Shown: positions 44,093 to 52,990 of the stretch, one piece after another
Position numbering within the stretch: the stretch's first letter is position 1
Layout of the letters: each line of letters starts with the position of its first letter
Assembly (NCBI GenBank): GCA_022041995.1
Contig: CP074390.1
Span: 1,178,001 to 1,242,000 of the forward strand
Direction of reading: 5' to 3'
Origin: Cupriavidus necator
GTDB taxonomy: Bacteria; Pseudomonadota; Gammaproteobacteria; Burkholderiales; Burkholderiaceae
DNA: 64,000 nucleotides
Position numbers and translations under genes: made by a program
The notes under the pieces: generated by a model
What the model saw: only the letters and a program-made list of their open reading frames with translations
Told to the model about the DNA's origin: nothing
Databases searched by the model: none

Positions 44093-45277
44093 ATGCTGCA
44101 TCGCGCCCTGGAAGGAGTCCGGGTCCTGGACCTGTCGCGCATCCTGGCCGGTCCCTGGTGTACCCAGAACCTGGCCGACCTGGGCGCCGAGGTGACCAAG
44201 GTCGAGCACCCCGAGCGCGGCGACGATACCCGCGGCTGGGGCCCGCCCTACCTGGAAGCGCCCGAGGGCAGCGGCGACACGCAGCGCCTGTCCGGCTACT
44301 TCATCTGCTGCAACCGCGGCAAGCGCTCGGTCGCGATCGACTACGGCACGCCCGAGGGCGCCGCGCAGGTACGTGAGCTGGCGCGCGCAGCCGACGTGCT
44401 GGTCGAGAACTACAAGGTCGGCACGCTGCGCCGCTACGGGCTGGACTACGACACGCTCAAGGCCATCAACCCGCGCCTGGTCTACCTGTCGGTCACCGGC
44501 TTCGGCCAGAGCGGGCCGATGGCGGACAAACCCGGTTACGACTATGTGTTCCAGGGCATGGGCGGGCTGATGAGCTACACCGGCCAGCCCGACGGCACGC
44601 CCGGCGCCGGGCCGCTGCGCACCGGCGTCGCCGTGGTCGACCTGAGCACCGGCATGTATGCCACCTCCGCAGTCCTTGCCGCGCTGTACCAGCGCCAGGC
44701 GACCGGGCTGGGCGCACACCTGGATATCGCGCTGCTCGATGTCGCGGTAGCGATGAACGCCAACCAGGCTGCCAACTACCTGGTGTCGGGCCAGAACCCG
44801 CAGCGCAGCGGCAACGCCCATCCCAACTGCGCGCCCTATGAGGTGTTCCGCTGCGCCGACGGCCACCTGATCCTGGCGATCGGCAATGACAGCCAGTTCG
44901 CGCGCTTCTGCGCCGTGGCCGGCATGCCGGGCCTTGCGCAGGACCCGTGCTACGCCACCAACTCCGCGCGCATCGAGCACCTGCCCGCGCTGCGCACCCT
45001 GCTGACTGATCTCTTCCCCACGCGCACCCGCGCTGCGTGGACCGACGCCTTCGATGCGGCCGGCGTGCCCTGGGGGCCGATCCACACCATGGACGAAGTC
45101 TTCGCCCACCCGCAGGTGCAGCACCGCGGCCTGATGCAGGTGGCCGAACACCCTGTCATGGGCCGCGTACCCATGGTGCGCAACCCGATGCTGGCCGGGC
45201 ACGACCTGCCGCTGCCCGCGCCGCCGCTGCTGGGCGAACACAGCCCGGCAGGCTGCACGGCGCGCAGCTACCCATAA
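44093..45277 (+). CDS. CaiB/BaiF family III CoA-transferase
   Basis: A 394-residue CoA-transferase. The ATG at 44093 follows GGAG by 7 bases. It has GVRVLDLSRILAGPWCTQNL, LGAEVTKVEHPERGDDTR, NRGKRSVAIDYGTPEG, and ADVLVENYKVGTLRRYGLDY, typical of the formyl-CoA/succinyl-CoA transferase fold; the catalytic Asp should be in the region after KPGYDYVFQGMGG. It moves CoA between carboxylic acids. It heads a three-gene operon with a Bug binding protein and an enoyl-CoA hydratase, a common arrangement for uptake and CoA-activation of an organic acid. Confidence 0.91.
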   Translation: MLHRALEGVRVLDLSRILAGPWCTQNLADLGAEVTKVEHPERGDDTRGWGPPYLEAPEGSGDTQRLSGYFICCNRGKRSVAIDYGTPEGAAQVRELARAADVLVENYKVGTLRRYGLDYDTLKAINPRLVYLSVTGFGQSGPMADKPGYDYVFQGMGGLMSYTGQPDGTPGAGPLRTGVAVVDLSTGMYATSAVLAALYQRQATGLGAHLDIALLDVAVAMNANQAANYLVSGQNPQRSGNAHPNCAPYEVFRCADGHLILAIGNDSQFARFCAVAGMPGLAQDPCYATNSARIEHLPALRTLLTDLFPTRTRAAWTDAFDAAGVPWGPIHTMDEVFAHPQVQHRGLMQVAEHPVMGRVPMVRNPMLAGHDLPLPAPPLLGEHSPAGCTARSYP

Positions 45278-45305
45278 GACCAAAAACACTGACACGGAGA
45301 CACCA

Positions 45306-46277
45306 ATGAAACCAACCTTCACCGCCATCGCGCTGGTGGCTGCATGCGCAAGCGGCGCCGCGCATGCAACCGCATATCCCGAGCGGCCGATCAAGCTGAT
45401 CGTGCCCTATGCCGCCGGCGGCACCACCGACATCATTGCCCGCATCGTCGGCACGCGCCTGGGCCCGGTGCTGGGGCAGCCGGTGGTGGTCGAGAACCGC
45501 CCGGGCGCCGGCGGCGCGGTTGGCAGCGCCTACGCGGCCAAGCAGCCGGCCGACGGCTACACGCTGGTGATGGCGGTGGAGAGCTCGCACGCGGTCAACC
45601 CCAACGTCTACCTGAAGACCGCCTACGACCCGGTCCGGGACTTCGCTCCGGTCAGCAACCTGGCCGACGTGCCCAACGTGCTGGTGGTCAACCCGGCGTT
45701 CCCGGTCACGGACCTGCAGTCGTTCATCAGGCTGCTGAAGGCCAACCACCCGGGCAAGTACTCGTTCGGCTCGTCCGGCAACGGCGGACTGAGCCATATG
45801 AACGGCGAACTGTTCATGAACGCCACCGGCACGCGCATGCTGCACGTGCCGTACAAGGGCCTGGGCCCGGCGCTCAACGATGCGGTGGCGGGCCAGATCC
45901 AGGTGGTGTTCGACAATATCCCGTCGTCGTCGGGCCTGATCCAGGGCGGGCGCCTGAAGCCGCTGGCGGTCGCCGCGAAGCAGCGCCTCAAGGTGCTGCC
46001 CAATGTGCCGACCTACTCCGAGGCCGGCCTGCCGGCGATGAACAACCCGTCGTGGTTCGGCCTGGGCGCGCCGGCAGGCACGCCCGCCGCCATCCTCGAC
46101 AAGCTCAACCACGCCGTGCGCCAGGTGCTGGCCGAGCCGGAGGTGATCGCCGCCATCGAGAAACAAGGCGCGATCCCGGCACCGACTTCGCGCAAGGCCT
46201 TCGGCGACCTGATCCGGGCGCAGAATGCGCACTGGAAGCAGGTCGTCGAGGACATCCACTTCACCAGGCTCCAGTAA
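45306..46277 (+). CDS. Bug/TctC-family tripartite tricarboxylate-type solute-binding protein
   Basis: A 323-residue periplasmic protein with signal peptide (PTFTAIALVAACASGAAHA). Family marks: YPERPIKLIVPYAAGGTTDI, VVVENRPGAGGAVGSAYAAK, YSFGSSGNGGLSHMNGELF, LHVPYKGLGPALNDAVAGQ and VFDNIPSSSGLI. Such proteins bind carboxylates or aromatic acids. It lies between the CoA-transferase (28 bp) and the enoyl-CoA hydratase (15 bp), in one operon. No TctA/TctB membrane genes are nearby. Confidence 0.92.
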   Translation: MKPTFTAIALVAACASGAAHATAYPERPIKLIVPYAAGGTTDIIARIVGTRLGPVLGQPVVVENRPGAGGAVGSAYAAKQPADGYTLVMAVESSHAVNPNVYLKTAYDPVRDFAPVSNLADVPNVLVVNPAFPVTDLQSFIRLLKANHPGKYSFGSSGNGGLSHMNGELFMNATGTRMLHVPYKGLGPALNDAVAGQIQVVFDNIPSSSGLIQGGRLKPLAVAAKQRLKVLPNVPTYSEAGLPAMNNPSWFGLGAPAGTPAAILDKLNHAVRQVLAEPEVIAAIEKQGAIPAPTSRKAFGDLIRAQNAHWKQVVEDIHFTRLQ

Positions 46278-46292
46278 GCCACAAGGAACGAC

Positions 46293-47069
46293 ATGAGCGC
46301 ACTTCAGCAAGAATCGCACGCCGGCGTCGAGATCGACGCGCGCGGCATCGCCACCGTCACCATCCGCGAGGCGGGCTCGCTCAATATCCTGAGCACGCCG
46401 GTCATCGCATCGCTCACGCACGCCATCGAAGCGCTGGCCGGCCATGACGCGGTACGCGTGCTGGTGCTGCGCGGCGCCGGCGAGAAAGGCTTTGTCGGCG
46501 GTGCCGACATCAAGGAGATGGCCGCGCTGGACCGCGCCAGCGCCGAGACCTTCATCAGCGGCCTGCGCCGCCTGTGCGACGCCGTGCGCCACCTGCCGGT
46601 GCCGGTGATCGCGCGCATGCCGGGCTGGTGCCTGGGCGGCGGGCTGGAACTGGCGCTGGCGTGCGATATCCGCATCGCCGCCGACAACGCGCAGCTGGGC
46701 ATGCCGGAAGTGAAGGTCGGCATCCCGTCGGTGATCCACGCCGCGCTGATGCCGCGCCTGATCGGCAATGCGCGCACTGCATGGATGCTGCTGACGGGCG
46801 AGATCTGCGACGCCACCGAGGCGCTGCAGTGGGGGCTGGTGAGCCGCGTGGTGCCGCTGGCCGAGCTGGACCTGGAAATCGAACGCGTGGCCGCGCTGCT
46901 GGCCGGCTTCGGCCCGGCCGCGGTGCGTCAGCAGAAGCGCCTGCTGCGCGAATGGGAGGATGCGCCGCTGGAAGTCTCGATCAACAACAGCGTGACCGAG
47001 TTCGGCAGCGCCTTCGACACCGGCGAGCCGCAGCAGCACATGGCCACCTTCCTGAACCGCAAGCGCTGA
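46293..47069 (+). CDS. Enoyl-CoA hydratase/isomerase family protein
   Basis: A 258-residue crotonase-fold enzyme. The oxyanion-hole segments are VGGADIKEMAALD and GWCLGGGLELALACDIRIA; EVKVGIPSVIHAALMPRLIG follows. The usual first catalytic Glu place in the CLGGGLELAL region is kept; a Glu at the second place is replaced in the KVGIPSV part, so the reaction (hydration, isomerisation or other) is open. Third gene of the CoA-transferase operon; the LysR gene converges 14 bp downstream. Confidence 0.89.
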   Translation: MSALQQESHAGVEIDARGIATVTIREAGSLNILSTPVIASLTHAIEALAGHDAVRVLVLRGAGEKGFVGGADIKEMAALDRASAETFISGLRRLCDAVRHLPVPVIARMPGWCLGGGLELALACDIRIAADNAQLGMPEVKVGIPSVIHAALMPRLIGNARTAWMLLTGEICDATEALQWGLVSRVVPLAELDLEIERVAALLAGFGPAAVRQQKRLLREWEDAPLEVSINNSVTEFGSAFDTGEPQQHMATFLNRKR

Positions 47070-47083
47070 AGCGCGGGCAGGAC

Positions 47084-48031
47084 TTACGGCGCCGTAACCG
47101 CGACGGCGCCGCCCTCACGCGTGGCCACCACGCGCGGATCGTTCAGCAGGAACTGCGCAAAGGCCTCGGCAAACGCCGGCAGCTTGCCGTCGGCGCGCAC
47201 GATCAGGTTCAGTTCGCGCACGGCCCACGGCTCTGCCAGCCGCACCCCCACCACGCGCGCCTCGCGCAACGCCTGCGCCGCCACGCTGCGCGGCACCAGC
47301 GCCACCCCCACGCCGGCCTCGGCCAGCGACAGCACTGCATCGAAGCTGTGCGCATGCAGCCGCACATTGGGCCCCTTGCCCGCGCGCTGCGCCATGTCGC
47401 GCAGGAACAGGAAGTTGCTGCTGGTGCGGCTCATGCAGACAAAGTCGAAGGCCAGCGCCGCGCCGAAGCGCACCTCGGGCTCGCGCGCCAGCGGGTGATC
47501 CGCGGCCACCGCAAGGATCAGCTCGTCGCGCGCATAGCGCACCGAGCGCACGCCGGTGGCTTCGCCGCCAGTCTGGAAATCTCCGGCCAGGATGCCGACA
47601 TCGGCTTCATGCGCTGCCACCGCCGCCAGGATCGACTGGCTCGCGCGCTCCTCCAGGTCGATGTTCACATCCGGGTTGGCCAGCAGGAAGCGGCTCACGC
47701 TCGGGATGATGAAGCCGTTGAGCGAACTGCTGTTGGCCAGCAGCCGGATATTGCCCTTCAGCCCGGCAGAAAAGCGTCCCACCTCGCCGTGCATGCGCTC
47801 CACGCCAAGCAGCAGTTCGCGCACATGGACCAGCAGGGTTTCACCGGCCGGCGTCAGCTCCATACCGCGCGCGGTGCGCACGAACAGCGGCGTGCCCATC
47901 GCATGCTCCAGGTTCTTCAGCCGGTAGCTCGCCGCCGACGCGGTGATATGCGTGGCCGAAGCGCCACCTGACAGGCTTTGCGCATCGGCAATGGCCTGGA
48001 ACAGGCGCAGGTCGGTCAGTTCGTAACGCAA
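47084..48031 (-). CDS. LysR-family transcriptional regulator
   Basis: A 315-residue LysR regulator. No ATG stands at the usual place; the TTG at 48031 follows GGAG by 6 bases and gives RYELTDLRLFQAIADAQSLS at the N-terminus. An ATG at 48091 without a ribosome site is an alternative (335 residues). The HTH has THITASAASYRLKNLEHAMG; the effector part has GNIRLLANSSSLNGFIIPSV and ELILAVAADHPLAREPEV. It is convergent with the CoA-transferase operon, which it may control. Confidence 0.86.
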   Translation of the reverse strand: MRYELTDLRLFQAIADAQSLSGGASATHITASAASYRLKNLEHAMGTPLFVRTARGMELTPAGETLLVHVRELLLGVERMHGEVGRFSAGLKGNIRLLANSSSLNGFIIPSVSRFLLANPDVNIDLEERASQSILAAVAAHEADVGILAGDFQTGGEATGVRSVRYARDELILAVAADHPLAREPEVRFGAALAFDFVCMSRTSSNFLFLRDMAQRAGKGPNVRLHAHSFDAVLSLAEAGVGVALVPRSVAAQALREARVVGVRLAEPWAVRELNLIVRADGKLPAFAEAFAQFLLNDPRVVATREGGAVAVTAP

Positions 48032-48155
48032 GGCAACTCCGTTTGGGGCGGGACGGTCGAAGGGATTGGCGCTTGGTGGTGTCGCGGCCATTCTAGTGCA
48101 GCACCGTGGGCTTCCTGCCCCCACCCGGTCCGCACACACTCCGCTCTTTTTGATG

Positions 48156-48203
48156 TGGACGCCGTCCATTTTCTTTGCTAAGGTATTGTGGACGGCGTAC
48201 ACA
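48156..48203. promoter_or_regulatory. Pair of related palindromes upstream of the PhnB-like gene
   Basis: TGGACG-C-CGTCCA (48156-48168) is a perfect palindrome. TGTGGACG-G-CGTACACA (48187-48203) is a near-perfect one with the same GTGGACG core. The centres are 33 bp apart, about three helical turns. They lie in the region that must hold the promoter of the VOC gene, which fits a TetR- or MarR-type operator pair. No such regulator gene is next to it. Confidence 0.5.
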
Positions 48204-48307
48204 AGAGCGTGCGCCGCAATGTTCACTGCGGCCAGCGCGCCGCCTGGTTCGCGCGCCATGCCGATATCCACGGCCGCCCCAGCGGCGGCCTGCCTACAGG
48301 AGTTGTC

Positions 48308-48733
48308 ATGCAAGTCCAGCCCTATCTGTTTTTCGAAGGCCGTTGCGATGAAGCCGTCGAGTTCTACAAGAAGACCCTCGGCGCCAAGGTCAACATGCGG
48401 ATGACGTTCAAGGAGAACCCGGAGGCCGACAAGGCCGGCCCGGGTTGCCAGCCCGGCGCCGGCACCGAAGACAAGGTCATGCACCTGGAGTTCCAGATCG
48501 GCGACAGCGTGATCATGGCCTCCGACGGCCGCTGCTCGAACCAGCCCAACTTCCAGGGCTTCGGCCTGTCGATCAACTACCCTGACAAGGCCGCGGTCGA
48601 AAAGGCCTTCAACAGCCTGAAGGAAGGTGGCCAGGTGGTGATGCCGCTGGACAAGACCTTCTTTGCCGACCAGTTCGGCATGGTCACCGACCGTTTCGGC
48701 ATCATGTGGTTGCTGCTGACGGCACCGAAGTAA
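48308..48733 (+). CDS. VOC-family PhnB-like protein
   Basis: A 141-residue protein of the glyoxalase/dioxygenase fold. The ATG at 48308 follows AGGAG. It has QVQPYLFFEGRCDEAVEFYK, DKVMHLEFQIGDSVIMASDG and FFADQFGMVTDRFGIMWLL, all typical of PhnB-like (3-demethylubiquinone methyltransferase-like) proteins. A conserved reaction is not known. It is a single gene with an operator-like palindrome pair upstream. Confidence 0.88.
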   Translation: MQVQPYLFFEGRCDEAVEFYKKTLGAKVNMRMTFKENPEADKAGPGCQPGAGTEDKVMHLEFQIGDSVIMASDGRCSNQPNFQGFGLSINYPDKAAVEKAFNSLKEGGQVVMPLDKTFFADQFGMVTDRFGIMWLLLTAPK

Positions 48734-48819
48734 GCGGCGCATCGCGCAGGCTTCCCGGCAGCGACGCGCCCCTTGAGCGTATGGGCTTACAATGCGCCGC
48801 CTGCCGGAGAAACCTTGCC

Positions 48820-49023
48820 ATGGACGATCGCATCAACGAACTCGAAATCAAGCTCGCCTTCCAGGAAGACCTGCTTGATACCCTGAACAGCACCGTGGCA
48901 CGCCAGCAGCAACAGATCGACCTGCTGCAGGAGCAGTTCCGCGCGCTGTACCAGCAGGTGCGCAGCGCCGCCACCACCGCGGCCGAAGCCGACCCCCAGC
49001 AGGAAATCCCGCCGCACTACTGA
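48820..49023 (+). CDS. slyX: SlyX family protein
   Basis: A 67-residue protein from the ATG at 48820. DDRINELEIKLAFQEDLLDT followed by LNSTVARQQQQIDLLQEQFR is one continuous coiled coil, and the tail ends PPHY as in SlyX proteins. The function is unknown. It is upstream of the DUF1439 gene but 120 bp apart. Confidence 0.9.
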   Translation: MDDRINELEIKLAFQEDLLDTLNSTVARQQQQIDLLQEQFRALYQQVRSAATTAAEADPQQEIPPHY

Positions 49024-49143
49024 TGGACGCGGCCCGCGCCATTCGGGCCGACAAGCCGATGTGACGGAACGCCACCCCGCCCGCGCGGTCTGACAGGCTG
49101 ACCCATCCACCGCCGCCCTCGACAGGCGCGCCCCATCCGCCAC

Positions 49144-49707
49144 ATGCGTCTGAAACCTTCCCTGCTGATTGCCGCCGCCTGCGTTGCTGGCGCTGCTGGT
49201 GCCTCCTCGGCGCTGGCCGGCTACAACATCTGGACCGGCGAGTTCTCCCTCTCCCGGCAGGAACTGCAGACGGCGCTGGACCAGCGCTTCCCCGCTACGC
49301 TGCGCTACGCCGAAGTCGTCAGCGTGCAGCTCAGCCATCCCCGCCTGGTGCTGGACGAGGCCAACAACCGCGTCACCACCCACGTCGACGCACGCCTGAC
49401 CAACGCCTTGCTGCCGTCCCCGCCGGTAGACGGCAAGCTGGCGCTGAACAGCGGCGTACGCTACGACCCGGCCAAACGCGCGGTGCTGCTCGACAACCCG
49501 ACCGTGCAGCAGGTGGAGGTTGCCGGCATGGGGCAATACCGCGAGCAGCTCAACGCGATTGGCGCCGTGGTCGCGCAGCAGTTGCTGAAGGACTATCCGG
49601 TCTACACCTTCAAGCCCGAGGAACTGCGCGTCGGCGGCAAGGACGTGGAGCCGGGGGCGATTACCGTGGGCAAGGATGAGGTGCGGGTGGAGGTGAAGCA
49701 GCGGTAG
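49144..49707 (+). CDS. DUF1439 (YceB-like) envelope protein
   Basis: A 187-residue exported protein with signal peptide (RLKPSLLIAAACVAGAAGA, SALA cleavage); a Cys is inside the hydrophobic part but there is no clear lipobox. The rest (NIWTGEFSLSRQELQTALDQ, RFPATLRYAEVVSVQLSHPR, TTHVDARLTNALLPSPPVDG) matches the lipid-binding-like DUF1439 fold of E. coli YceB. Function unknown; probably binds a lipid or helps outer-membrane stability. Confidence 0.84.
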   Translation: MRLKPSLLIAAACVAGAAGASSALAGYNIWTGEFSLSRQELQTALDQRFPATLRYAEVVSVQLSHPRLVLDEANNRVTTHVDARLTNALLPSPPVDGKLALNSGVRYDPAKRAVLLDNPTVQQVEVAGMGQYREQLNAIGAVVAQQLLKDYPVYTFKPEELRVGGKDVEPGAITVGKDEVRVEVKQR

Positions 49708-49731
49708 GCTGCGGGCCGGCCTGCTTTCAGA

Positions 49732-50643
49732 TCACCCGCGCATCGGATTTCGCCCTCCCCGAAACACCACCCCCAACCCCGCCAGCACCGCCCCCATTCC
49801 CGCCATCGCCAGCGGCGCCATCCGGTTGCCCAGCAGCAGGTAGTCGAGCACTGCCGTACCCGCCGGCACCAGGTAGAACAGGCTGGTGACGTTGACCAGG
49901 TTGCCCGCGCGGATCAGGCGGTAGAACAGCAGCGTCGCTCCGATCGAAATGACCAGCGCCAGCCACAGCAGCGGCAGCGCGAAAGCCAGCGAAGCATTGA
50001 AGGCGAAGGGCTGGAACGGCAGGCACAGCAGGCAGGCCGAGAGGCTCACGCCGTACTGCAGCGGCAGCACTTCAGCGGGTGCGCACGTGATGCGCTTCTG
50101 CAGGATGGCGCCGACGGTCATGCTGGCGAGCGACGCCAGCGCGCACAGCGCGCCCGCCAGCGACAGCCTGGCCAGCAGCAGGCTGTCCGCCACCACCATG
50201 GCCAGCCCGGCGAGCGCGAGGGCCAGGCCCGCCATGCGTGCGCCGCTGAAGCGCCGCTCGGTCAGCAGCAGCGTCAGCATCGGCTGGGCGCCAAGCACGG
50301 TGGCGAGCACGCCGGGTGTCATGCCGTGGTCGAGCGCAAGGAAGTAAAAGGCGGAGTAGCCGCCGATCAGCAGCAAGCCGGCCAGGGCGGCGTACCGCCG
50401 CTCGCCGCGCGGCGGCAGCAGGCGGTGCCTGGCCAGGCCGATCGCGCCCAGCACGGCGCAGACCAGCGCGAAGCGCAGCGTCAGCAAGGCGAAGGGCGTG
50501 GCGTGGTCAAGGGCCAACCGGGCAGCGATGGCGCCGCTGCTCCACAGCAGCACGAAGAGGGGCGTGGCCCAGGCGGAGGTAGTGGTGGTGCGTGTGCCGG
50601 TGGCGGCGTCGAATGGCCCGGCGCAGTCTTTGTCGGTCGTCAT
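49732..50643 (-). CDS. DMT-family (EamA) transporter
   Basis: A 303-residue inner-membrane protein with ten predicted helices in two EamA repeats. Family marks: LFVLLWSSGAIAARLALDHA, GGYSAFYFLALDHGMTPGVL with the helix 3-4 motif, LALALAGLAMVVADSLLLAR, and in repeat two FYRLIRAGNLVNVTSLFYLV, PLAMAGMGAVLAGLGVVFRG. It is expected to export amino acids, nucleobases or other metabolites. It stands alone. Confidence 0.9.
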   Translation of the reverse strand: MTTDKDCAGPFDAATGTRTTTTSAWATPLFVLLWSSGAIAARLALDHATPFALLTLRFALVCAVLGAIGLARHRLLPPRGERRYAALAGLLLIGGYSAFYFLALDHGMTPGVLATVLGAQPMLTLLLTERRFSGARMAGLALALAGLAMVVADSLLLARLSLAGALCALASLASMTVGAILQKRITCAPAEVLPLQYGVSLSACLLCLPFQPFAFNASLAFALPLLWLALVISIGATLLFYRLIRAGNLVNVTSLFYLVPAGTAVLDYLLLGNRMAPLAMAGMGAVLAGLGVVFRGGRNPMRG

Positions 50644-51004
50644 GGATGGATGTCATCTGTCGTCAGCTTGGCAGGCTCCGGCGACGCGCATCGGCATGCG
50701 GCCATGGCACTGCGGCAGACGCGTACTGGCGTGCGGCTGCCGTGCGCGCAGGCACAGGGATACGGGACTACCGGAGACGAATGAGGCTGGGGGGCGTGCC
50801 CGTCAGCCGCGCGGCGGCGGCGGGTGCGCACCGCCGATGAACGGCGGCGGCGCGACAGATGTGAACGCAGGCTGGCGACGCACGCATGGCAACGCGCGGC
50901 CCGGGGGCGCGGCGTTGACGGGGCGTTGGCGGTCTGCGGTCATGGTGGAAATTGAAGACTTCGAAGAAGTAGTCCGGCGATGCTATGCCTGTGCGGCCAT
51001 CGCG
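50644..51004. other. Intergenic region without recognisable gene
   Basis: About 360 GC-rich bases between the DMT gene start and the sirtuin stop. Open frames cross it but none has a ribosome site or family resemblance. It should hold the DMT promoter; no clear -35/-10 pair or operator was found. Confidence 0.4.
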
Positions 51005-51868
51005 TCAACGAGGTTTTGTCGTGCCCTGCTCCAGCCGGGACACCAGCGCCTGCAGCGTCGGCACGCATCCGGCTTCCACCTTCAGCGCGAGCATCGCGTC
51101 CGCCCGCGTGGTGCCCAGGTTGAGCGCGGCCACCGGCTTGCCCATCTGTCCGGCCCAGACGCAGAAGCGGTAGCCGGAATAGACCATCAGGGACGAACCG
51201 ACCACGAGCATGGCATCCGCTGCCTCCAGCGCCGCGCGTGCGGCACCGACCCGCGGGCGCGGCACGGATTCACCGAAGAACACCACGTCCGGCTTGAGGA
51301 TGCCGCCGCAGCGCCCGCACTCTGGCACGCGGAACTGCGCGAACAGCGGCGATTCGAAATGCACGTCGCCATCGGCGGCGGGCTCGGCGATCACGTCGCG
51401 CAGCGCGGCGTTCTGTGCCAGCAGCCAGTCCTGCAGGCCGGCGCGGTCATGGCGCGTGCCACAGTCCAGGCAGACGGCGCTGGCCAGGCTGCCATGCAGT
51501 TCGATCACACCGTCGCTGCCGGCGCGCTGGTGCAGGCCGTCGACATTCTGCGTGACCAGCGCCGTGAGCCGGCCGTGCGCGCCAAGGCGCGACAGCGCAT
51601 GGTGCGCGGCATTGGGTCGCGCCTGCCACGCCACCGGCCAGCCCAGCATGCTGCGCGCCCAGTAGCGCTGGCGCCCCGCGTGCGAGCCCAGGAAGGCCTG
51701 CAGCGTGATGGGCTGCGAGCGCTGCCACTGGCCGCGCGCGTCACGGTAGCCGGGAATGCCGGAATCGGTGCTGATGCCCGCGCCGGTCAGCACGAACAGG
51801 CGCGGGTGGCGCTGCACGAAATCGAACAGCGCGGACGTTGGGTGCGGGGGTTGCAGCGGCTCGCTCAA
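51005..51868 (-). CDS. NAD-dependent protein deacylase, Sir2 family
   Basis: A 287-residue sirtuin that removes acyl groups from lysine with NAD. The TTG at 51868 overlaps the upstream stop (TTGA); no better start exists. NAD motifs TGAGISTDSGIPGYRD (28-43) and TQNVDGLHQRAG (106-117), catalytic H125 in ELHGS, zinc Cys133 and Cys136 in CLDCG and the second pair in CGRCGG, then KPDVVFFGESVPR and VVGSSLMVYSGYR. All parts are intact. It is translationally coupled to the small oxidoreductase-like gene. Confidence 0.92.
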   Translation of the reverse strand: MSEPLQPPHPTSALFDFVQRHPRLFVLTGAGISTDSGIPGYRDARGQWQRSQPITLQAFLGSHAGRQRYWARSMLGWPVAWQARPNAAHHALSRLGAHGRLTALVTQNVDGLHQRAGSDGVIELHGSLASAVCLDCGTRHDRAGLQDWLLAQNAALRDVIAEPAADGDVHFESPLFAQFRVPECGRCGGILKPDVVFFGESVPRPRVGAARAALEAADAMLVVGSSLMVYSGYRFCVWAGQMGKPVAALNLGTTRADAMLALKVEAGCVPTLQALVSRLEQGTTKPR

Positions 51869-52068
51869 CTTGCCGGATCCTCGGCATGACGCGCCGCCTG
51901 GCGCGCCTCCCAGGCACGCAGCGCCTCGCGGTAGCGGTCCATCTCCTGGTAGTAGTAGTCGAAGATGCAGGGATCGCAGCCGGCGCCGCAGCACTCGTCA
52001 TCGCCGGGCCGCTCTGGCGGCATCGGGCGGGGGTCGTCGGGGGGCACGGCGGGGGACGCTTGGGACAC
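51865..52068 (-). CDS. Oxidoreductase-like domain small protein
   Basis: A 67-residue protein. PPERPGDDECCGAGCDPCIF and DYYYQEMDRYREALRAWEAR match the Oxidored-like domain: an N-terminal Cys cluster (CCGxGCxPC) and a C-terminal helix. The Cys cluster suggests metal or iron-sulfur binding. It overlaps the sirtuin start. Function unknown. Confidence 0.85.
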   Translation of the reverse strand: MSQASPAVPPDDPRPMPPERPGDDECCGAGCDPCIFDYYYQEMDRYREALRAWEARQAARHAEDPAS

Positions 52069-52145
52069 TGACAGTTCGCGAACAGGCGCAATGGCGGATC
52101 AACCGCCAGTATATTCCCGCCGGCCCTGGCCTGCCGCCGGACCCC

Positions 52146-52472
52146 TCAGTGGCCGAGCAGCCCCTCGCCGACCGGGATCACCAGCGCCGTGCCCGCCAGG
52201 CAGGCGATGTCGTCCTCGGCAAGCCGGCGCGACACCACGTTGGCCAGCCTGGCGCCGATACGGGCAAGTTCGGCGGCGTCGGCCAGGTAGACGGCGTCGA
52301 TCACGCTCTGGTCGAACTGCAGGGCCGCGCTCAGGCGACAGCGCCCGGGCGAGCCGGCTGGCTCGGCCTGCCAGCTGACCTGCACCTGGTTGCCGTCGCT
52401 GCGGTGGTATTCGGCCGACATCGGAAACAGCCGGCAGGTATGCTCGCGGGCCCACTCGACCAGGGCAGTCAT
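52146..52472 (-). CDS. Small conserved protein of unknown function (DUF3022-like)
   Basis: A 108-residue soluble protein (TALVEWAREHTCRLFPMSAE, QFDQSVIDAVYLADAAELAR). It has no signal peptide or membrane segment. It resembles the Burkholderiales-restricted DUF3022 family, but I am not certain. The start ATG at 52472 is preceded by AAAGGGGGAATCGCC, a good ribosome site. Function unknown. Confidence 0.6.
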   Translation of the reverse strand: MTALVEWAREHTCRLFPMSAEYHRSDGNQVQVSWQAEPAGSPGRCRLSAALQFDQSVIDAVYLADAAELARIGARLANVVSRRLAEDDIACLAGTALVIPVGEGLLGH

Positions 52473-52518
52473 GGCGATTCCCCCTTTGGCGGGACAGCGC
52501 GTCCGCCGGTGCGCCGCG

Positions 52519-52755
52519 TCAGCGGCTCAGTACATGGTAGAGCCAGTCGTGCGCGCGTGCCGGCACGCCCAGCGCGCTGGCATCGATGCGCCGCCCCTGC
52601 GCCCGCAGTGTGCCTTCGTGCAGGGCATCCACCGCTGCCTGGGCATCCGGGAACCTCCCCATCACGCCATTGCCCAGCATCAGCATCCAGTCCTTCTCGC
52701 GGGGAATGAGCGTGAGCTGTCCCGCGGCGGTCTGGCAAAAGAAATAACCGTACAT
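52519..52755 (-). CDS. Small hypothetical protein
   Basis: A 78-residue protein from the ATG at 52755, with GGGGG 4 to 8 bases upstream. YGYFFCQTAAGQLTLIPREK, DWMLMLGNGVMGRFPDAQAA and VDALHEGTL suggest a compact alpha/beta fold, reminiscent of Burkholderiales proteins of unknown function. It is 46 bp upstream of the DUF3022-like gene on the same strand. A longer frame upstream is probably not translated because it lacks a start with a ribosome site. Confidence 0.6.
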   Translation of the reverse strand: MYGYFFCQTAAGQLTLIPREKDWMLMLGNGVMGRFPDAQAAVDALHEGTLRAQGRRIDASALGVPARAHDWLYHVLSR

Positions 52756-52990
52756 GCAACCCCCAAAGCACCTCGCCTGTGTCCATCTTAGAGCAGGGCA
52801 CCACAGGGCCGCGTGCCGATCTGCACGCTTCCGAACGGCGTGATGAATTGTTTTTGCACGGCCGCGGGCAGGCGGCCCGCATGCGGCATTTTGCCCGAAG
52901 ATAGCTGGACCTCCGCGCCCGGCTGCCGCCGGGCCGGGCCACTGCCGCCCGCTGCGGCCGGCAGCGAACCGATTGCGAACCCACGGTGCC

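Noticed and set aside
45156..47039. 627-codon minus-strand open frame
   Set aside because: It is antisense to three well-recognised genes (CoA-transferase end, Bug protein, enoyl-CoA hydratase).
48032..48742. N-terminal extension of the LysR frame to 48742
   Set aside because: It runs antisense through the PhnB-like gene. The LysR domain starts right after the TTG at 48031, which has a GGAG site.
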